This document shows, in pieces, positions 8,444-17,007 of a DNA stretch of 64,000 nucleotides. The translations under genes and the position numbers were made by a program. The DNA lies in contig CAVEQO010000007.1 of NCBI GenBank assembly GCA_963617965.1, positions 3,739 through 67,738 of the forward strand, in the 5' to 3' direction. Numbering within the stretch: position 1 is the first letter of the stretch; every line of letters starts with the position of its first letter. This DNA comes from UBA6382 sp963617965. Its GTDB lineage: Bacteria; Bacteroidota; Bacteroidia; Bacteroidales; Bacteroidaceae. Below the pieces are notes generated by a model, which saw only the letters and a list, made by a program, of their open reading frames with translations, made no database searches and was not told where the DNA came from.

Positions 8444-11400
8444 TTATCTTTTCGGTTTGAAGAAAAAGCGCAGTTTGTCAAAATCTTTACGGAACATTAT
8501 ACCGCCACCCTGCGTTGTCAATGTGGATTTTGTGAAATAACGGTCATTCGTTTCACTGTATGCTTTCAGGCTAATGGAACCTGACCTGTTCAAGAACCAT
8601 CTCAAGTTGAAATTGCCGACAAAATTATTGCTGTAAGTTGTAATCTGATCCCGGTATCCGATATTTCCGTTAAACAGCAGTCGGTTGTCGAACATTTTCC
8701 CGGACAGGGACCCCTGCACCTCCATGTCATCCCATCCCATGCGCCCTGCAGCTATGTTGGTGTCAAAATTCCAGTTGTCAATATGGAATGCGTCTTGCAA
8801 CAAATTGTTGATCTGTCCGCTCAACGTTCCCGCAAGAAATGAAGTCATGGCTACAGACGACTGGCTCTGCCCCGAAGAGTTGAACGAGTTGTAGTTGTAC
8901 GTGTAGAAACGCCCTATGCTCAGCAAGTAGACAGCCTGCAGGTTACGGTCTTCTTCTGTCAGAAGGATGTTTTTTATGATTTCGTTTTCATCGGAGTTCG
9001 CATTTGGGAAATCCAACCCGAAAGAAACTTTCGGTTCTGACATTTTGCCAGTGAAATTTAGGATGCAGTCTGCTCCTATTGTGCTGTTCGAATATGAAGC
9101 CCCTACATTCAGGTCGCTCAATGATACGGAATTTATTTTATGGATTCCCTTGATGTTAATGTCCCCATCAGACAAGCCACCGTTAAAACGCAGATAGCCG
9201 CCGGGCTGTATCACAAAATTCTTGCGTATGATATCCTTTATCGTCAGCTTGTAGTCCCCTCCGTCTATCGTATAGAGTCCGTTGACAAGAAACCGCCCCT
9301 TGTTGTAATAGTTCAGACTGAGAGCACCGCTGCCGTTGAGAGCCATGAGGTCGTTTGTTGTAGGGTCAGTAACAATATTCAGTGTTGCGTTCGGGTTGAC
9401 GTTTAACTTGAAATTGATGTGTACATCCGTACTGTTGTCTCTCAACGAATAACCCCGTCTTTCTTCCTTGCCGGCACGTTGGTTGTCTCTGTCTTGCTTG
9501 TCAACAAACCGGATGTAGCTGTTTTCTTCTTCAGACGATACCGATTCCGAACTATAATACAGAACTGAAGTTCCCGGACTTCCGGAAGTGGATAGTTCGC
9601 CCCCTATGTGAACCCTGTCGAAATCCCCGTAAATGCCGACATCCCCCTCCGTAAATATTTTTCCGCCGAAAGAGCGCGAGGGAGATTTTCCCCAGTCTAT
9701 CAGCTGTAGCCCGTTCAAGTCAAAGTTCAGCTTGTAGTCAAAGTCAAACAATGAGTGGTGATTCAGCGAACCGCTTACATTTGCGGAGTTTCCGTAGGGG
9801 TCGCGCAACACCATGCCACCAAAATCAATGGTATCCGGCCTTATGTGAAGACTGTCGTTTTCAAACGTATAGAGCACGCCCAGCATCTTTGGTCGGAATC
9901 TCATGTAGTTCACCCTGTGTCGACCCTCCATGTTCAGGTATTTAAGATCGCCGAACAAACGGAAATCGCCCGACACCGTTCCCTCCAGATCCGAAACAAA
10001 CCCCCGTACGTATTTGTTCAGAAACTGCAGGTTCGTCTTTTCAGACTTTATGGACAAGTCAAGCTTGTTGTTGCCCACATCTATCACACCATAGATCAGA
10101 GTTGAGTCGTCAGGCGAACTGTAAGTCTTGGCTTTCAGTTCAATATTTTCCCTGTCAAGATCAACCCGCCCATTCAGGTCAAGTGTACCCATAAAGCCCG
10201 TATTGAAACAGAAATTTCTGACGGTCAGGTTTGCATTCATCAAATTTCCGTCTCCGAAATTCCTTACGACACCAAAAGCCCGTCCACTGAACTCCACGGG
10301 GTTGAAATCCAGCAGTTCCAGTATATACGCAACCTCCACATCATTCAGTTCAAGCAGCACGTCTTTGGTGCTGTCAGACACGGCAGTACTGAAATTCAGG
10401 TATTGGTTTTGGCGCGAAACGCGGAATTTGTCAACCGTAAGGCTGTTGCCGCAATACAAAATGTCCGCAGGCGAAATATTCCACACTGTATCCCCAACGA
10501 AGAACCTGCCGGGCAGAACTTTCATACGACAGCAAAGATGACCGCTCCCGTCTCGGGTCAATGAAGTCCTTGTGATGACAGAACCGCGAGTCCCACTGCC
10601 ATCGCCCGTCTTCCACTTCAATTCGTTGCGCAGAATGTCATGACTTCCGGCAAATGAAGATTCCACCCTGACAGAATCTTCACCAAGCAACTTTGTGAAC
10701 ATCACCGCTCCGGCGAGCGAGTCCTGGTTGTTGTTGTAATACAGGCTTATGCCGCCATAAGAAGCCCCGTTGTATTTCAGTCTGGGAGCAACAGCCGTCA
10801 GCACAGAACGTCTGTCATTGCCAGAGACCCTTGCGTCAATATAAACGGGAGAGTCCATTTCAACCTGCTCCCTGAGAAATTCCGAAACAAAAGACCCGGG
10901 CTGAGCCTTTATTTTCAGGTTGGCAAATCCGTTGCTCTCCCCTGTACTTTCCACAACGCGTTTCCCGTTGACCAGCGCAGGGAAATGTGCGGACAACTGC
11001 TGGCGACAAAGTGCCGCAATGTCATTGAGACCCAAATCGGTTACAAGCTGCCCCGTACAGCTGTCGGAACGCAAGTCATACTTGCAAACACCGGAACTGG
11101 AACTGCAGGCCAAGGACAATTTCCCGAAAGTCTTGGACCGCCCGTCCTTGTACCGACAGGAATAGCCGTCAATGCCAACAAGGAAATTCTGGCTGTCAGT
11201 AAACAGGATTTCTACATCTTTCGCCCCAAAAGAAACCAATGCCATCTTCTCAGCAAGAGGTTTCAACAACTCGGCATCAAGATAGTCCACCGAAGCCCTG
11301 GCACTCACAACTGGGAGGGGGACCTGTACTTCAGACCCTCTTCTCTCTGTTCTGGTTAAGCTTTCATGAAGTGCTTCGGAAAGCCTTGGAACGTTGCACC

Positions 11401-12880
11401 TGACAACACTGTGCAATTTCAGCCTGCTGTCTGCCACATCCGCGACAATGTCGGCAATACCCCTGTCAAGACTGACAGACAATGTGGTGTGGCTAATGTT
11501 GAACACCGATGATTGCAGACCATCTACAGCTATCTTGGAACATAAAGTCAGGTCTTTCGGCATCCGCACTTTAAACAAATCCGCAAAAGGAAGCCCGGCA
11601 ACCTGCTTTGACAAGGCAACACCGTTCAGTGTCGCGCTGGTAACTTTCAGGTCGTGAACGCCATTTATGGTTGGAAGCTCAAAGTCTTTCAGACCTAAAT
11701 CATACGACACCCGTTCGTCTTCTTTCCTTACGTCGTGCGCAAACTCCCCAAGACTTGTTCTCGCAAGACCTTTCCAGACAAAATCCGTACCGTCTATGCG
11801 GAAAGAAGCTCTCTGTTCCATTGTTGACAGCTTGTCAATGTAAGCGGAGCTCGGAATGTCCACATTGAACGCATTCAAGATTGGATCCAAGTCTTTCCTG
11901 TCCAAATCCACGCTGTATTCACCGTGCATACGCCTGCACGGCCAGAAAGAAGTAAATGCGTGTACTTTCGCCAGCGGTCTGCCACCGTGTCGCAATGCAA
12001 GGGAAACTTCAACCGGACATTCTGTGTCTTTATGCGACTTGGCAACACTGGCTGATATACTGTACATGTGCCTATTTCCCGTTTCAACATCCATATTCAG
12101 CCCCACCTCTGCCAAAGAAGAAAGGGAAGGCGGTTTTTGCTTCTTCGTGTTTACCAACAAGTGCGACTTGTGCAATGTTGAACGAATATCCCCGTAAACT
12201 AATGTACCGCCTTTTAGATTGATACACAAAGTATTACCGCGATTTGTTGCGTTGACACTTGCACAGAAATGCTTTACGGAAAAACCGCTTTTCAGACAGA
12301 ACTCCAGATTCCTCACACGCATGAAAAAGTCATCTCTATTCAGACTCTTAAACAGTAGGCTGCAGTTCACGTTGTCTGCCGCAATATGGTTTTCGTCTAC
12401 AAACGATTTCCTTTCGGATTTGTCAAGGACATCGTAATAGAGCCTCATGTTTTTTGCGACCAAAGAACCGATCTGGACTTCCAACCCTCCCTCCGTATCC
12501 TTGGATGCCAAGCTGTCTATCACAAACTGGCAATTAATGTCGGAGTCCTCGCTTTTTTTGTAAAGTCTCAGTTCTCCGTCCCTTGCCTTTATGGAAGACA
12601 AACGCAACGTTCCGTTGAGCAGGGGCAGGCACTCAAAAGCAATGTCAACCTTGCCGATGTCCAGCATTTTCTCATCATGTCGGTCGTATATCACAAGGCC
12701 TTCAACCGAAGCGGAATTGAACAGATTGAGAGCCACTGCAGATACCTCAACCCTGCATCCTATGGCATTGGCCAGAAAATCCCTGAATTTACATGTCATC
12801 CAAATCCTGGCATCCGGCAACGAAACAAGCAGCAGCAAAGAAAAATACAGGAAACCTATAATACAGACTGCTGTAGTCAA
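8444..12880 (-). CDS. tamB: TamB-like translocation and assembly module protein
   Basis: This is a very large protein (1478 residues from TTG 12880). It has one N-terminal membrane helix (VCIIGFLYFSLLLLVSLP), a long repetitive beta-rich body of the AsmA/TamB type, and a C-terminal DUF490 region (FHIDNWNFDTNIAAGRMGWDD; then LRFFFKPKR at the end). TamB-type proteins span the periplasm and are linked to outer-membrane protein insertion and lipid transfer. No tamA/bamA gene is adjacent. The start is unclear. The only upstream in-frame ATG (12922-12920) is followed at codon 3 by TAA (12916-12914). After it the frame encodes a basic stretch (NRRAIRKIRYIL) that looks like the missing N-terminus. A TTG start is the best remaining choice. 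Confidence 0.85.
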   Translation of the reverse strand: MTTAVCIIGFLYFSLLLLVSLPDARIWMTCKFRDFLANAIGCRVEVSAVALNLFNSASVEGLVIYDRHDEKMLDIGKVDIAFECLPLLNGTLRLSSIKARDGELRLYKKSEDSDINCQFVIDSLASKDTEGGLEVQIGSLVAKNMRLYYDVLDKSERKSFVDENHIAADNVNCSLLFKSLNRDDFFMRVRNLEFCLKSGFSVKHFCASVNATNRGNTLCINLKGGTLVYGDIRSTLHKSHLLVNTKKQKPPSLSSLAEVGLNMDVETGNRHMYSISASVAKSHKDTECPVEVSLALRHGGRPLAKVHAFTSFWPCRRMHGEYSVDLDRKDLDPILNAFNVDIPSSAYIDKLSTMEQRASFRIDGTDFVWKGLARTSLGEFAHDVRKEDERVSYDLGLKDFELPTINGVHDLKVTSATLNGVALSKQVAGLPFADLFKVRMPKDLTLCSKIAVDGLQSSVFNISHTTLSVSLDRGIADIVADVADSRLKLHSVVRCNVPRLSEALHESLTRTERRGSEVQVPLPVVSARASVDYLDAELLKPLAEKMALVSFGAKDVEILFTDSQNFLVGIDGYSCRYKDGRSKTFGKLSLACSSSSGVCKYDLRSDSCTGQLVTDLGLNDIAALCRQQLSAHFPALVNGKRVVESTGESNGFANLKIKAQPGSFVSEFLREQVEMDSPVYIDARVSGNDRRSVLTAVAPRLKYNGASYGGISLYYNNNQDSLAGAVMFTKLLGEDSVRVESSFAGSHDILRNELKWKTGDGSGTRGSVITRTSLTRDGSGHLCCRMKVLPGRFFVGDTVWNISPADILYCGNSLTVDKFRVSRQNQYLNFSTAVSDSTKDVLLELNDVEVAYILELLDFNPVEFSGRAFGVVRNFGDGNLMNANLTVRNFCFNTGFMGTLDLNGRVDLDRENIELKAKTYSSPDDSTLIYGVIDVGNNKLDLSIKSEKTNLQFLNKYVRGFVSDLEGTVSGDFRLFGDLKYLNMEGRHRVNYMRFRPKMLGVLYTFENDSLHIRPDTIDFGGMVLRDPYGNSANVSGSLNHHSLFDFDYKLNFDLNGLQLIDWGKSPSRSFGGKIFTEGDVGIYGDFDRVHIGGELSTSGSPGTSVLYYSSESVSSEEENSYIRFVDKQDRDNQRAGKEERRGYSLRDNSTDVHINFKLNVNPNATLNIVTDPTTNDLMALNGSGALSLNYYNKGRFLVNGLYTIDGGDYKLTIKDIIRKNFVIQPGGYLRFNGGLSDGDINIKGIHKINSVSLSDLNVGASYSNSTIGADCILNFTGKMSEPKVSFGLDFPNANSDENEIIKNILLTEEDRNLQAVYLLSIGRFYTYNYNSFNSSGQSQSSVAMTSFLAGTLSGQINNLLQDAFHIDNWNFDTNIAAGRMGWDDMEVQGSLSGKMFDNRLLFNGNIGYRDQITTYSNNFVGNFNLRWFLNRSGSISLKAYSETNDRYFTKSTLTTQGGGIMFRKDFDKLRFFFKPKR

Positions 12881-12965
12881 TATGTACCTTATCTTTCTTA
12901 TGGCCCGGCGGTTTTATTGCATCAACAAAATAAGATTCACCACAAGATGAATCTTAAATCTTTTG

Positions 12966-13053
12966 CGGAAAGTGAGGGATTCAAACCCCCGATACCCATA
13001 AAGAGTATACCGGATTTCGAGTCCAGCGCATTCGATCACTCTGCCAACTTTCC
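12966..13053 (-). tRNA. tRNA-Ser (CGA)
   Basis: This is an 88-nt gene. Acceptor arms GGAAAGT and ACTTTCC pair with discriminator G. The anticodon loop CTCGAAA gives anticodon CGA, the long variable arm is typical of serine tRNAs, and the T-arm contains GTTTGAATC. CCA is not encoded. It reads UCG codons. Confidence 0.93.
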
Positions 13054-13064
13054 AAAACCGACTG

Positions 13065-13072
13065 CAAAGTTA
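13065..13072 (-). promoter_or_regulatory. -7 element of the tRNA-Ser promoter
   Basis: TAACTTTG on the minus strand ends 12 bases before the tRNA 5' end. No clear -33 TTG is visible. Confidence 0.5.
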
Positions 13073-13273
13073 AACATTTTCGGCATATGGCAGGCCATGC
13101 CTGTCACGTTTTTTTGAGAAAAGCCAAAAACACACGGCTTGGTCACCGCTTCTTGGCTCGCCGGAATTTTGTATGCACTTTTGTGGGAACAAACGCTGCG
13201 GAAACGTTTTTTATTATTACGGACAAAACACGCTTGAACTTGAAACACGACAAAGAATACTGGCTGCACAAGG

Positions 13274-13313
13274 GAAAAAGCGAGGTTGTCCACTCGCTGT
13301 AGACAACCCCGCT
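13274..13313 (-). terminator. Terminator of the rpmB-rpmG-DUF4295 operon
   Basis: On the minus strand AGCGGGGTTGTC (13313-13302) and GACAACCTCGCT (13290-13279) form a 12-bp stem with one mismatch. The loop is 11 bases and a TTTTT run follows. Confidence 0.75.
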
Positions 13314-13341
13314 TTATATTTTGCCAAAAGTAAGCCTGCGC

Positions 13342-13506
13342 CTACTTGTTGCGGCTGAAAAATTTTTTCACATCGTCATTGGGTACCATCTGCTCGTCAA
13401 AAATGTAGGCACCCGTTTTCGGACTCTTTACCATCCTTATTACCTTGGAGTAGGAACGTCCTTCCGTCTTACCCGTCTGAAGGGTTGCAACCGCTTTCTT
13501 TGCCAT
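13342..13506 (-). CDS. DUF4295 family small protein
   Basis: This 54-residue ORF begins MAKKAVATLQTGKTEGRSY and ends KKFFSRNK. It matches the small basic DUF4295 proteins found almost only in Bacteroidetes, always beside rpmB and rpmG, and suspected to be ribosome-associated. It starts 18 bases after rpmG and is followed by the operon terminator. In many relatives ftsY comes next; here the tRNA-Ser gene does. Confidence 0.9.
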   Translation of the reverse strand: MAKKAVATLQTGKTEGRSYSKVIRMVKSPKTGAYIFDEQMVPNDDVKKFFSRNK

Positions 13507-13524
13507 GGTTCAAACTGTTATCTG

Positions 13525-13713
13525 TTACTTGATTTCTTTATGTACAGTCATTCTCTTGAGAATGGGGTTGTATTTCTTCAATTCCAGTCTTTCAGTAGTG
13601 TTCTTGCGGTTCTTTGTGGTGATGTAGCGCGAAACCCCTGGAAGACCACTCTCTTTCATTTCCGTGCATTCCAATATGACCTGCACCCTGTTACCTTTTA
13701 CTTTCTTTGCCAT
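13525..13713 (-). CDS. rpmG: 50S ribosomal protein L33
   Basis: This 62-residue protein starts MAKKVKGNRVQVILECTEMK and contains RYITTKNRKNTTERLELKKY and the C-terminal HKE typical of L33. It is a large-subunit protein near the tRNA exit site. The zinc-binding cysteine pairs of some L33 forms are absent; only one cysteine is present, so this is the C-minus type. Upstream in-frame codons reaching 13806 overlap rpmB and are not used. Confidence 0.95.
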   Translation of the reverse strand: MAKKVKGNRVQVILECTEMKESGLPGVSRYITTKNRKNTTERLELKKYNPILKRMTVHKEIK

Positions 13714-13729
13714 GATGAATATCCAAAGT

Positions 13730-13990
13730 TTAAGCAATAACCTTAATGTCCTTCCAGTCGCAGTAGCCCTTTTCCACAGCACTGCGGAGAGCAGCATCAA
13801 GACCAAGCTTGTTAATCAACCGTAAACCCGCCGCGCTGAGAGTGAGCTGAATCCAGCAGTCCTGCTCGACGTAATAGAATTTCTTTGTAAGCAAATTAAC
13901 ATCAAAAGTGCGCTTGGTACGACGCTTTGAGTGAGAAACATTGTTTCCTATCATTGCTCTTTTTCCAGTAATTTGACAAATCTTAGCCAT
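13730..13990 (-). CDS. rpmB: 50S ribosomal protein L28
   Basis: This 86-residue protein starts MAKICQITGKRAMIGNNVSHSK, the L28 signature, and continues with RRTKRTFDVNL. It belongs to the large ribosomal subunit. It is the first gene of the rpmB-rpmG-DUF4295 operon, with a consensus promoter ending 51 bases upstream. Confidence 0.97.
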   Translation of the reverse strand: MAKICQITGKRAMIGNNVSHSKRRTKRTFDVNLLTKKFYYVEQDCWIQLTLSAAGLRLINKLGLDAALRSAVEKGYCDWKDIKVIA

Positions 13991-14040
13991 CGCTATATTT
14001 CTTTTCCTTGATTAATTGCGTTTTAAACCATTTCGGTGTG

Positions 14041-14071
14041 CAAAGTTAGCCATTTCAAACGAAACGGCAAA
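14041..14071 (-). promoter_or_regulatory. rpmB operon promoter
   Basis: On the minus strand TTTG (14071-14068), 19 bases, then TAACTTTG (14048-14041) gives a perfect match to the Bacteroidetes consensus. Confidence 0.8.
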
Positions 14072-14100
14072 CTCTTTTGCTGTTTTTTTAGTGTGTTTTT

Positions 14101-15126
14101 TCATGAAAGTGTCACCCGCGAAAACGCAGGATTGTCAAGAGGGCAGAAATCATTGTTCTTGTACTTGAAATAGCCTGCAATCGCTATCATTGCAGCGTTG
14201 TCCGTGGTATAGGAAAACGGTGGTATGAACGATTGCCACAAACCGCTTTGACGGCGTTCTGCAAAAGCCTGCCTTAGTGCCGTGTTTGCCGAAACGCCAC
14301 CCGCAACGGCAACACGCCGTATGCCTGTATCTCTGACCGCTTTCTCCAGTTTGTCCATGAGAATGTCCACAACAGTACGTTCAAGCGATGCTGCAAGGTC
14401 TTCCTTGTTTCTCTCTACGAAGTCTTTTTCTTCTGCAATCTTGTCACGCAGGGTATACAGGAATGATGTCTTCAACCCGCTGAAACTGTAGTCATACCCT
14501 CCGACATGGGGTTTGCTGAACACAAAAGCCTTGGGGTTGCCTTGCCGGGCAAGGCGGTCAATCACCGGACCTCCGGGATAGCCCAACCCCATGAATTTGG
14601 AACATTTGTCTATCGTTTCGCCGGCAGCGTCGTCTATCGTCTTGCCTATGATTTGCATATCGTCATGACCGTTGACCTTGAGTATCTGGGAATTGCCCCC
14701 ACTCACCAGCAGACAAAGAAAAGGAAACTCCGGAATATCGTGCGGAACGCCCTCTTCCCGTATGAAATGGGCGGAAACGTGCCCCTGCAGGTGGTTAACC
14801 GATATCAGCGGCTTTGACAACGAGATACACAACCCTTTTGCAAACGACACGCCGACGAGCAGGGAACCCATCAGGCCCGGCCCCAGAGTACACGCTACGG
14901 CGCTGATGTCGCCAAGCTTCACTCCGGCACGGTTTATCGCGGCATGAACCGTTGGCACTATGTTCTGTTGGTGAGCCCTTGATGCCAGCTCCGGCACTAC
15001 CCCTCCGTATTCTTCATGCACTTTCTGCGATGCCGTAACATTGGACAGCAGGCAACCGTTTCTTATGATTGCAGCAGAAGTGTCGTCACAGCTTGACTCT
15101 ATTCCCAGAATAACTATATCTTGCAT
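14101..15126 (-). CDS. tsaD: tRNA N6-adenosine threonylcarbamoyltransferase TsaD
   Basis: This 341-residue ASKHA-fold protein transfers the threonylcarbamoyl group to A37 of tRNAs that read ANN codons, working with TsaB and TsaE. Visible motifs are GIESSCDDTSAA at the N-terminus, the metal-binding HLQGHVSAH (H-x3-H), LVSGGNS and VAVAGGVSANTALR. Length is normal. I chose the ATG at 15126; a GTG lies directly before it. It starts 12 bases after map and is the last gene of the rfbC-lepA-glucosaminidase-map-tsaD run. Confidence 0.97.
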   Translation of the reverse strand: MQDIVILGIESSCDDTSAAIIRNGCLLSNVTASQKVHEEYGGVVPELASRAHQQNIVPTVHAAINRAGVKLGDISAVACTLGPGLMGSLLVGVSFAKGLCISLSKPLISVNHLQGHVSAHFIREEGVPHDIPEFPFLCLLVSGGNSQILKVNGHDDMQIIGKTIDDAAGETIDKCSKFMGLGYPGGPVIDRLARQGNPKAFVFSKPHVGGYDYSFSGLKTSFLYTLRDKIAEEKDFVERNKEDLAASLERTVVDILMDKLEKAVRDTGIRRVAVAGGVSANTALRQAFAERRQSGLWQSFIPPFSYTTDNAAMIAIAGYFKYKNNDFCPLDNPAFSRVTLS

Positions 15127-15138
15127 CACACAATGGTT

Positions 15139-15996
15139 TTACGTCAGAATTTCCAGACCGTTTTTCGTCAGCACATAGGTATGCTCCCACTGGGCAGAGG
15201 GCTTTCCGTCTTCCGTACACACGGTCCAGCCGTCATCTTCGTCTATAAAGACATCGCGTTTTCCCATGTTGACCATCGGCTCAATGGTAAACACCATGCC
15301 GGGAACAAGCAGCATCCCAGTCTTACCCCGCAGTGCATAGTGGTCCACTTCCGGCTCTTCGTGAAAAGCGTTCCCTACCCCATGCCCGCACAGTTCACGC
15401 ACGACAGTATAGCCGTTTTCGTGTGCATGGTTTGTTATTGCCTTGGCCATGTCTCCGACAAAAGTATAGGGTTTTGTCACACGGGCGCCGATGTCGCGGC
15501 ACTCTCTGGCAACATCAACGAGCCGCCTCCATTCGGGACAGACTGCACCTACGGTATACATGCGTGAAGCGTCGGCATAGTAGCCGTTCAGTATCGAGGT
15601 CACGTCAACGTTTATTATATCACCGTCAAAAAGCAATTCCTCTTCGCTTGGAATCCCGTGACACACCACATCGTTTATGCTCGTACAGACGCTCTTGGGG
15701 AAACCCTCGTAATTGAGCGGAGCGGGAACGGCCCCGTGGTCAAGGGTGTACTCATGGACCAGTTTGTTGATATGTTCTGTCGAAACCCCCTCCTTAATCT
15801 CATTGGCAATCATGTCCAAAACTCCTCTTGTCACATTGCCGGCCTGGCGGATTCCCTCTATCTGTTCTTCGGTCTTGACAAGGCTCCTGCTTGGAACCAG
15901 ATAGCCTCTTGCCTGATAGTCAAGGATTATCTCGTCTTGTTCTGTTGGTGGCTGCCCTTGGGGCACGACCCAGTTGTTTCTTGTTTTTCTTGCCAT
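15139..15996 (-). CDS. map: Type I methionine aminopeptidase
   Basis: This 285-residue enzyme removes the N-terminal methionine from new proteins. The pita-bread fold motifs are present: VCHGIP, the metal-binding aspartates in DGDIINVDVT and YYADASRMY, the histidine in GHGVG, and the glutamates in FTIEPM and in QWEHTYVLT. About 35 residues precede the catalytic domain. It sits between the glucosaminidase (10-base gap) and tsaD (12-base gap) and is co-transcribed with them. Confidence 0.97.
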   Translation of the reverse strand: MARKTRNNWVVPQGQPPTEQDEIILDYQARGYLVPSRSLVKTEEQIEGIRQAGNVTRGVLDMIANEIKEGVSTEHINKLVHEYTLDHGAVPAPLNYEGFPKSVCTSINDVVCHGIPSEEELLFDGDIINVDVTSILNGYYADASRMYTVGAVCPEWRRLVDVARECRDIGARVTKPYTFVGDMAKAITNHAHENGYTVVRELCGHGVGNAFHEEPEVDHYALRGKTGMLLVPGMVFTIEPMVNMGKRDVFIDEDDGWTVCTEDGKPSAQWEHTYVLTKNGLEILT

Positions 15997-16005
15997 GGCA
16001 TTCTT

Positions 16006-16944
16006 CTATCTTAGTCTCACGCGCTCGCCGACAACAGGAACATGGTCGGTGGAAAACCCGTTGGTCTTGTACAGCGTTTTCAGGCGCATACCGAATTTCT
16101 GGGCTACGTCATGCAGAGACTCGCCGGACTGAAGCACATAGTATTTGTTCTTGAAATTCTTGTTGGCCTTGCGCTCTTTCTTGTGCAGATAGACGATTTC
16201 GCCGTCTTCAAGGACGTGCCGTTTGTCCACTTCATTGTATCTCCTCAGCCGCCTTTCAGACGTCTCGAATTCCTCTGCGATGGACTCGTAGGTGTCGCCC
16301 GCCCTTGCCGTCACGTAATAATTGCGGTTGTTCATTCCTATTTTGTGGGGTTCCTGTCCCGCAGGCTGATTACGGACTCCCACACCGACACCGCCTGCGG
16401 TTTTGTCCACCTTGGAGTGGTGGTGTTTTGCCAGCCCTTTTTTGTCCAGCTCTGTCAAATTGTAGCTTTCTATGATTCTGATCAGATTTGTGGCGTAGGT
16501 CGGACTTGTTGCATATCCGGCAGCCTTCAGTCCGTACGCCCACCCTCTGTAGTCTGTTATCGGCAATGCGAACAACGAGGAGTAACGGCGTCTGCCGACA
16601 AGAAACAGGGAGTGGTCCTCGTAACTTTCCTCTGCTGTCCTGTAAACACGGAACCTTTCGTTGGGAGCGTCGTCTGTTCTCAGCATATAAGGACCGGTCC
16701 AGTCATTATGGCACTTTATCCCGAAATGGTTGTTCCCCTTCACGGCCAAGGTGCTTGTGCCGGCACCGCTTTCAAGCAGGCCTTGTGCCATGGTGATACT
16801 TGCGGGTATCTTGTGCTTTTTCATCTGGGCTATGGCGATATCACTGTATTTCCCGATGTAACGGAGGAACTTTTCCGACTGCCCGGAAACGGACAGGGAA
16901 AAGTTCAGCATCGCAATCATCAGGAAAAAACGCACGATAGACAT
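16006..16944 (-). CDS. Glucosaminidase with two LysM domains
   Basis: The protein has 312 residues from ATG 16944, with a signal peptide (MSIVRFFLMIAMLNFSLSVSGQ). The in-frame upstream codon at 16968 is a TTG, so it was not chosen. The first ~150 residues form a glucosaminidase/FlgJ-type lysozyme domain (ITMAQGLLESGAGTSTLAVKGNNHFGIKC carries the usual catalytic glutamate, in LLES). A histidine-rich linker and two LysM modules follow (YYVTARAGDTYESIAEEF; YYVLQSGESLHDVAQKF). It likely cuts the glycan chains of peptidoglycan in the periplasm. It lies between lepA and map on the same strand. Confidence 0.9.
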   Translation of the reverse strand: MSIVRFFLMIAMLNFSLSVSGQSEKFLRYIGKYSDIAIAQMKKHKIPASITMAQGLLESGAGTSTLAVKGNNHFGIKCHNDWTGPYMLRTDDAPNERFRVYRTAEESYEDHSLFLVGRRRYSSLFALPITDYRGWAYGLKAAGYATSPTYATNLIRIIESYNLTELDKKGLAKHHHSKVDKTAGGVGVGVRNQPAGQEPHKIGMNNRNYYVTARAGDTYESIAEEFETSERRLRRYNEVDKRHVLEDGEIVYLHKKERKANKNFKNKYYVLQSGESLHDVAQKFGMRLKTLYKTNGFSTDHVPVVGERVRLR

Positions 16945-17007
16945 TGTTTGACGATTTTCTGTTTCCAAAGTAACTGCTGCGCACTGTGGGGGAGAACCGC
17001 AGCTGCT

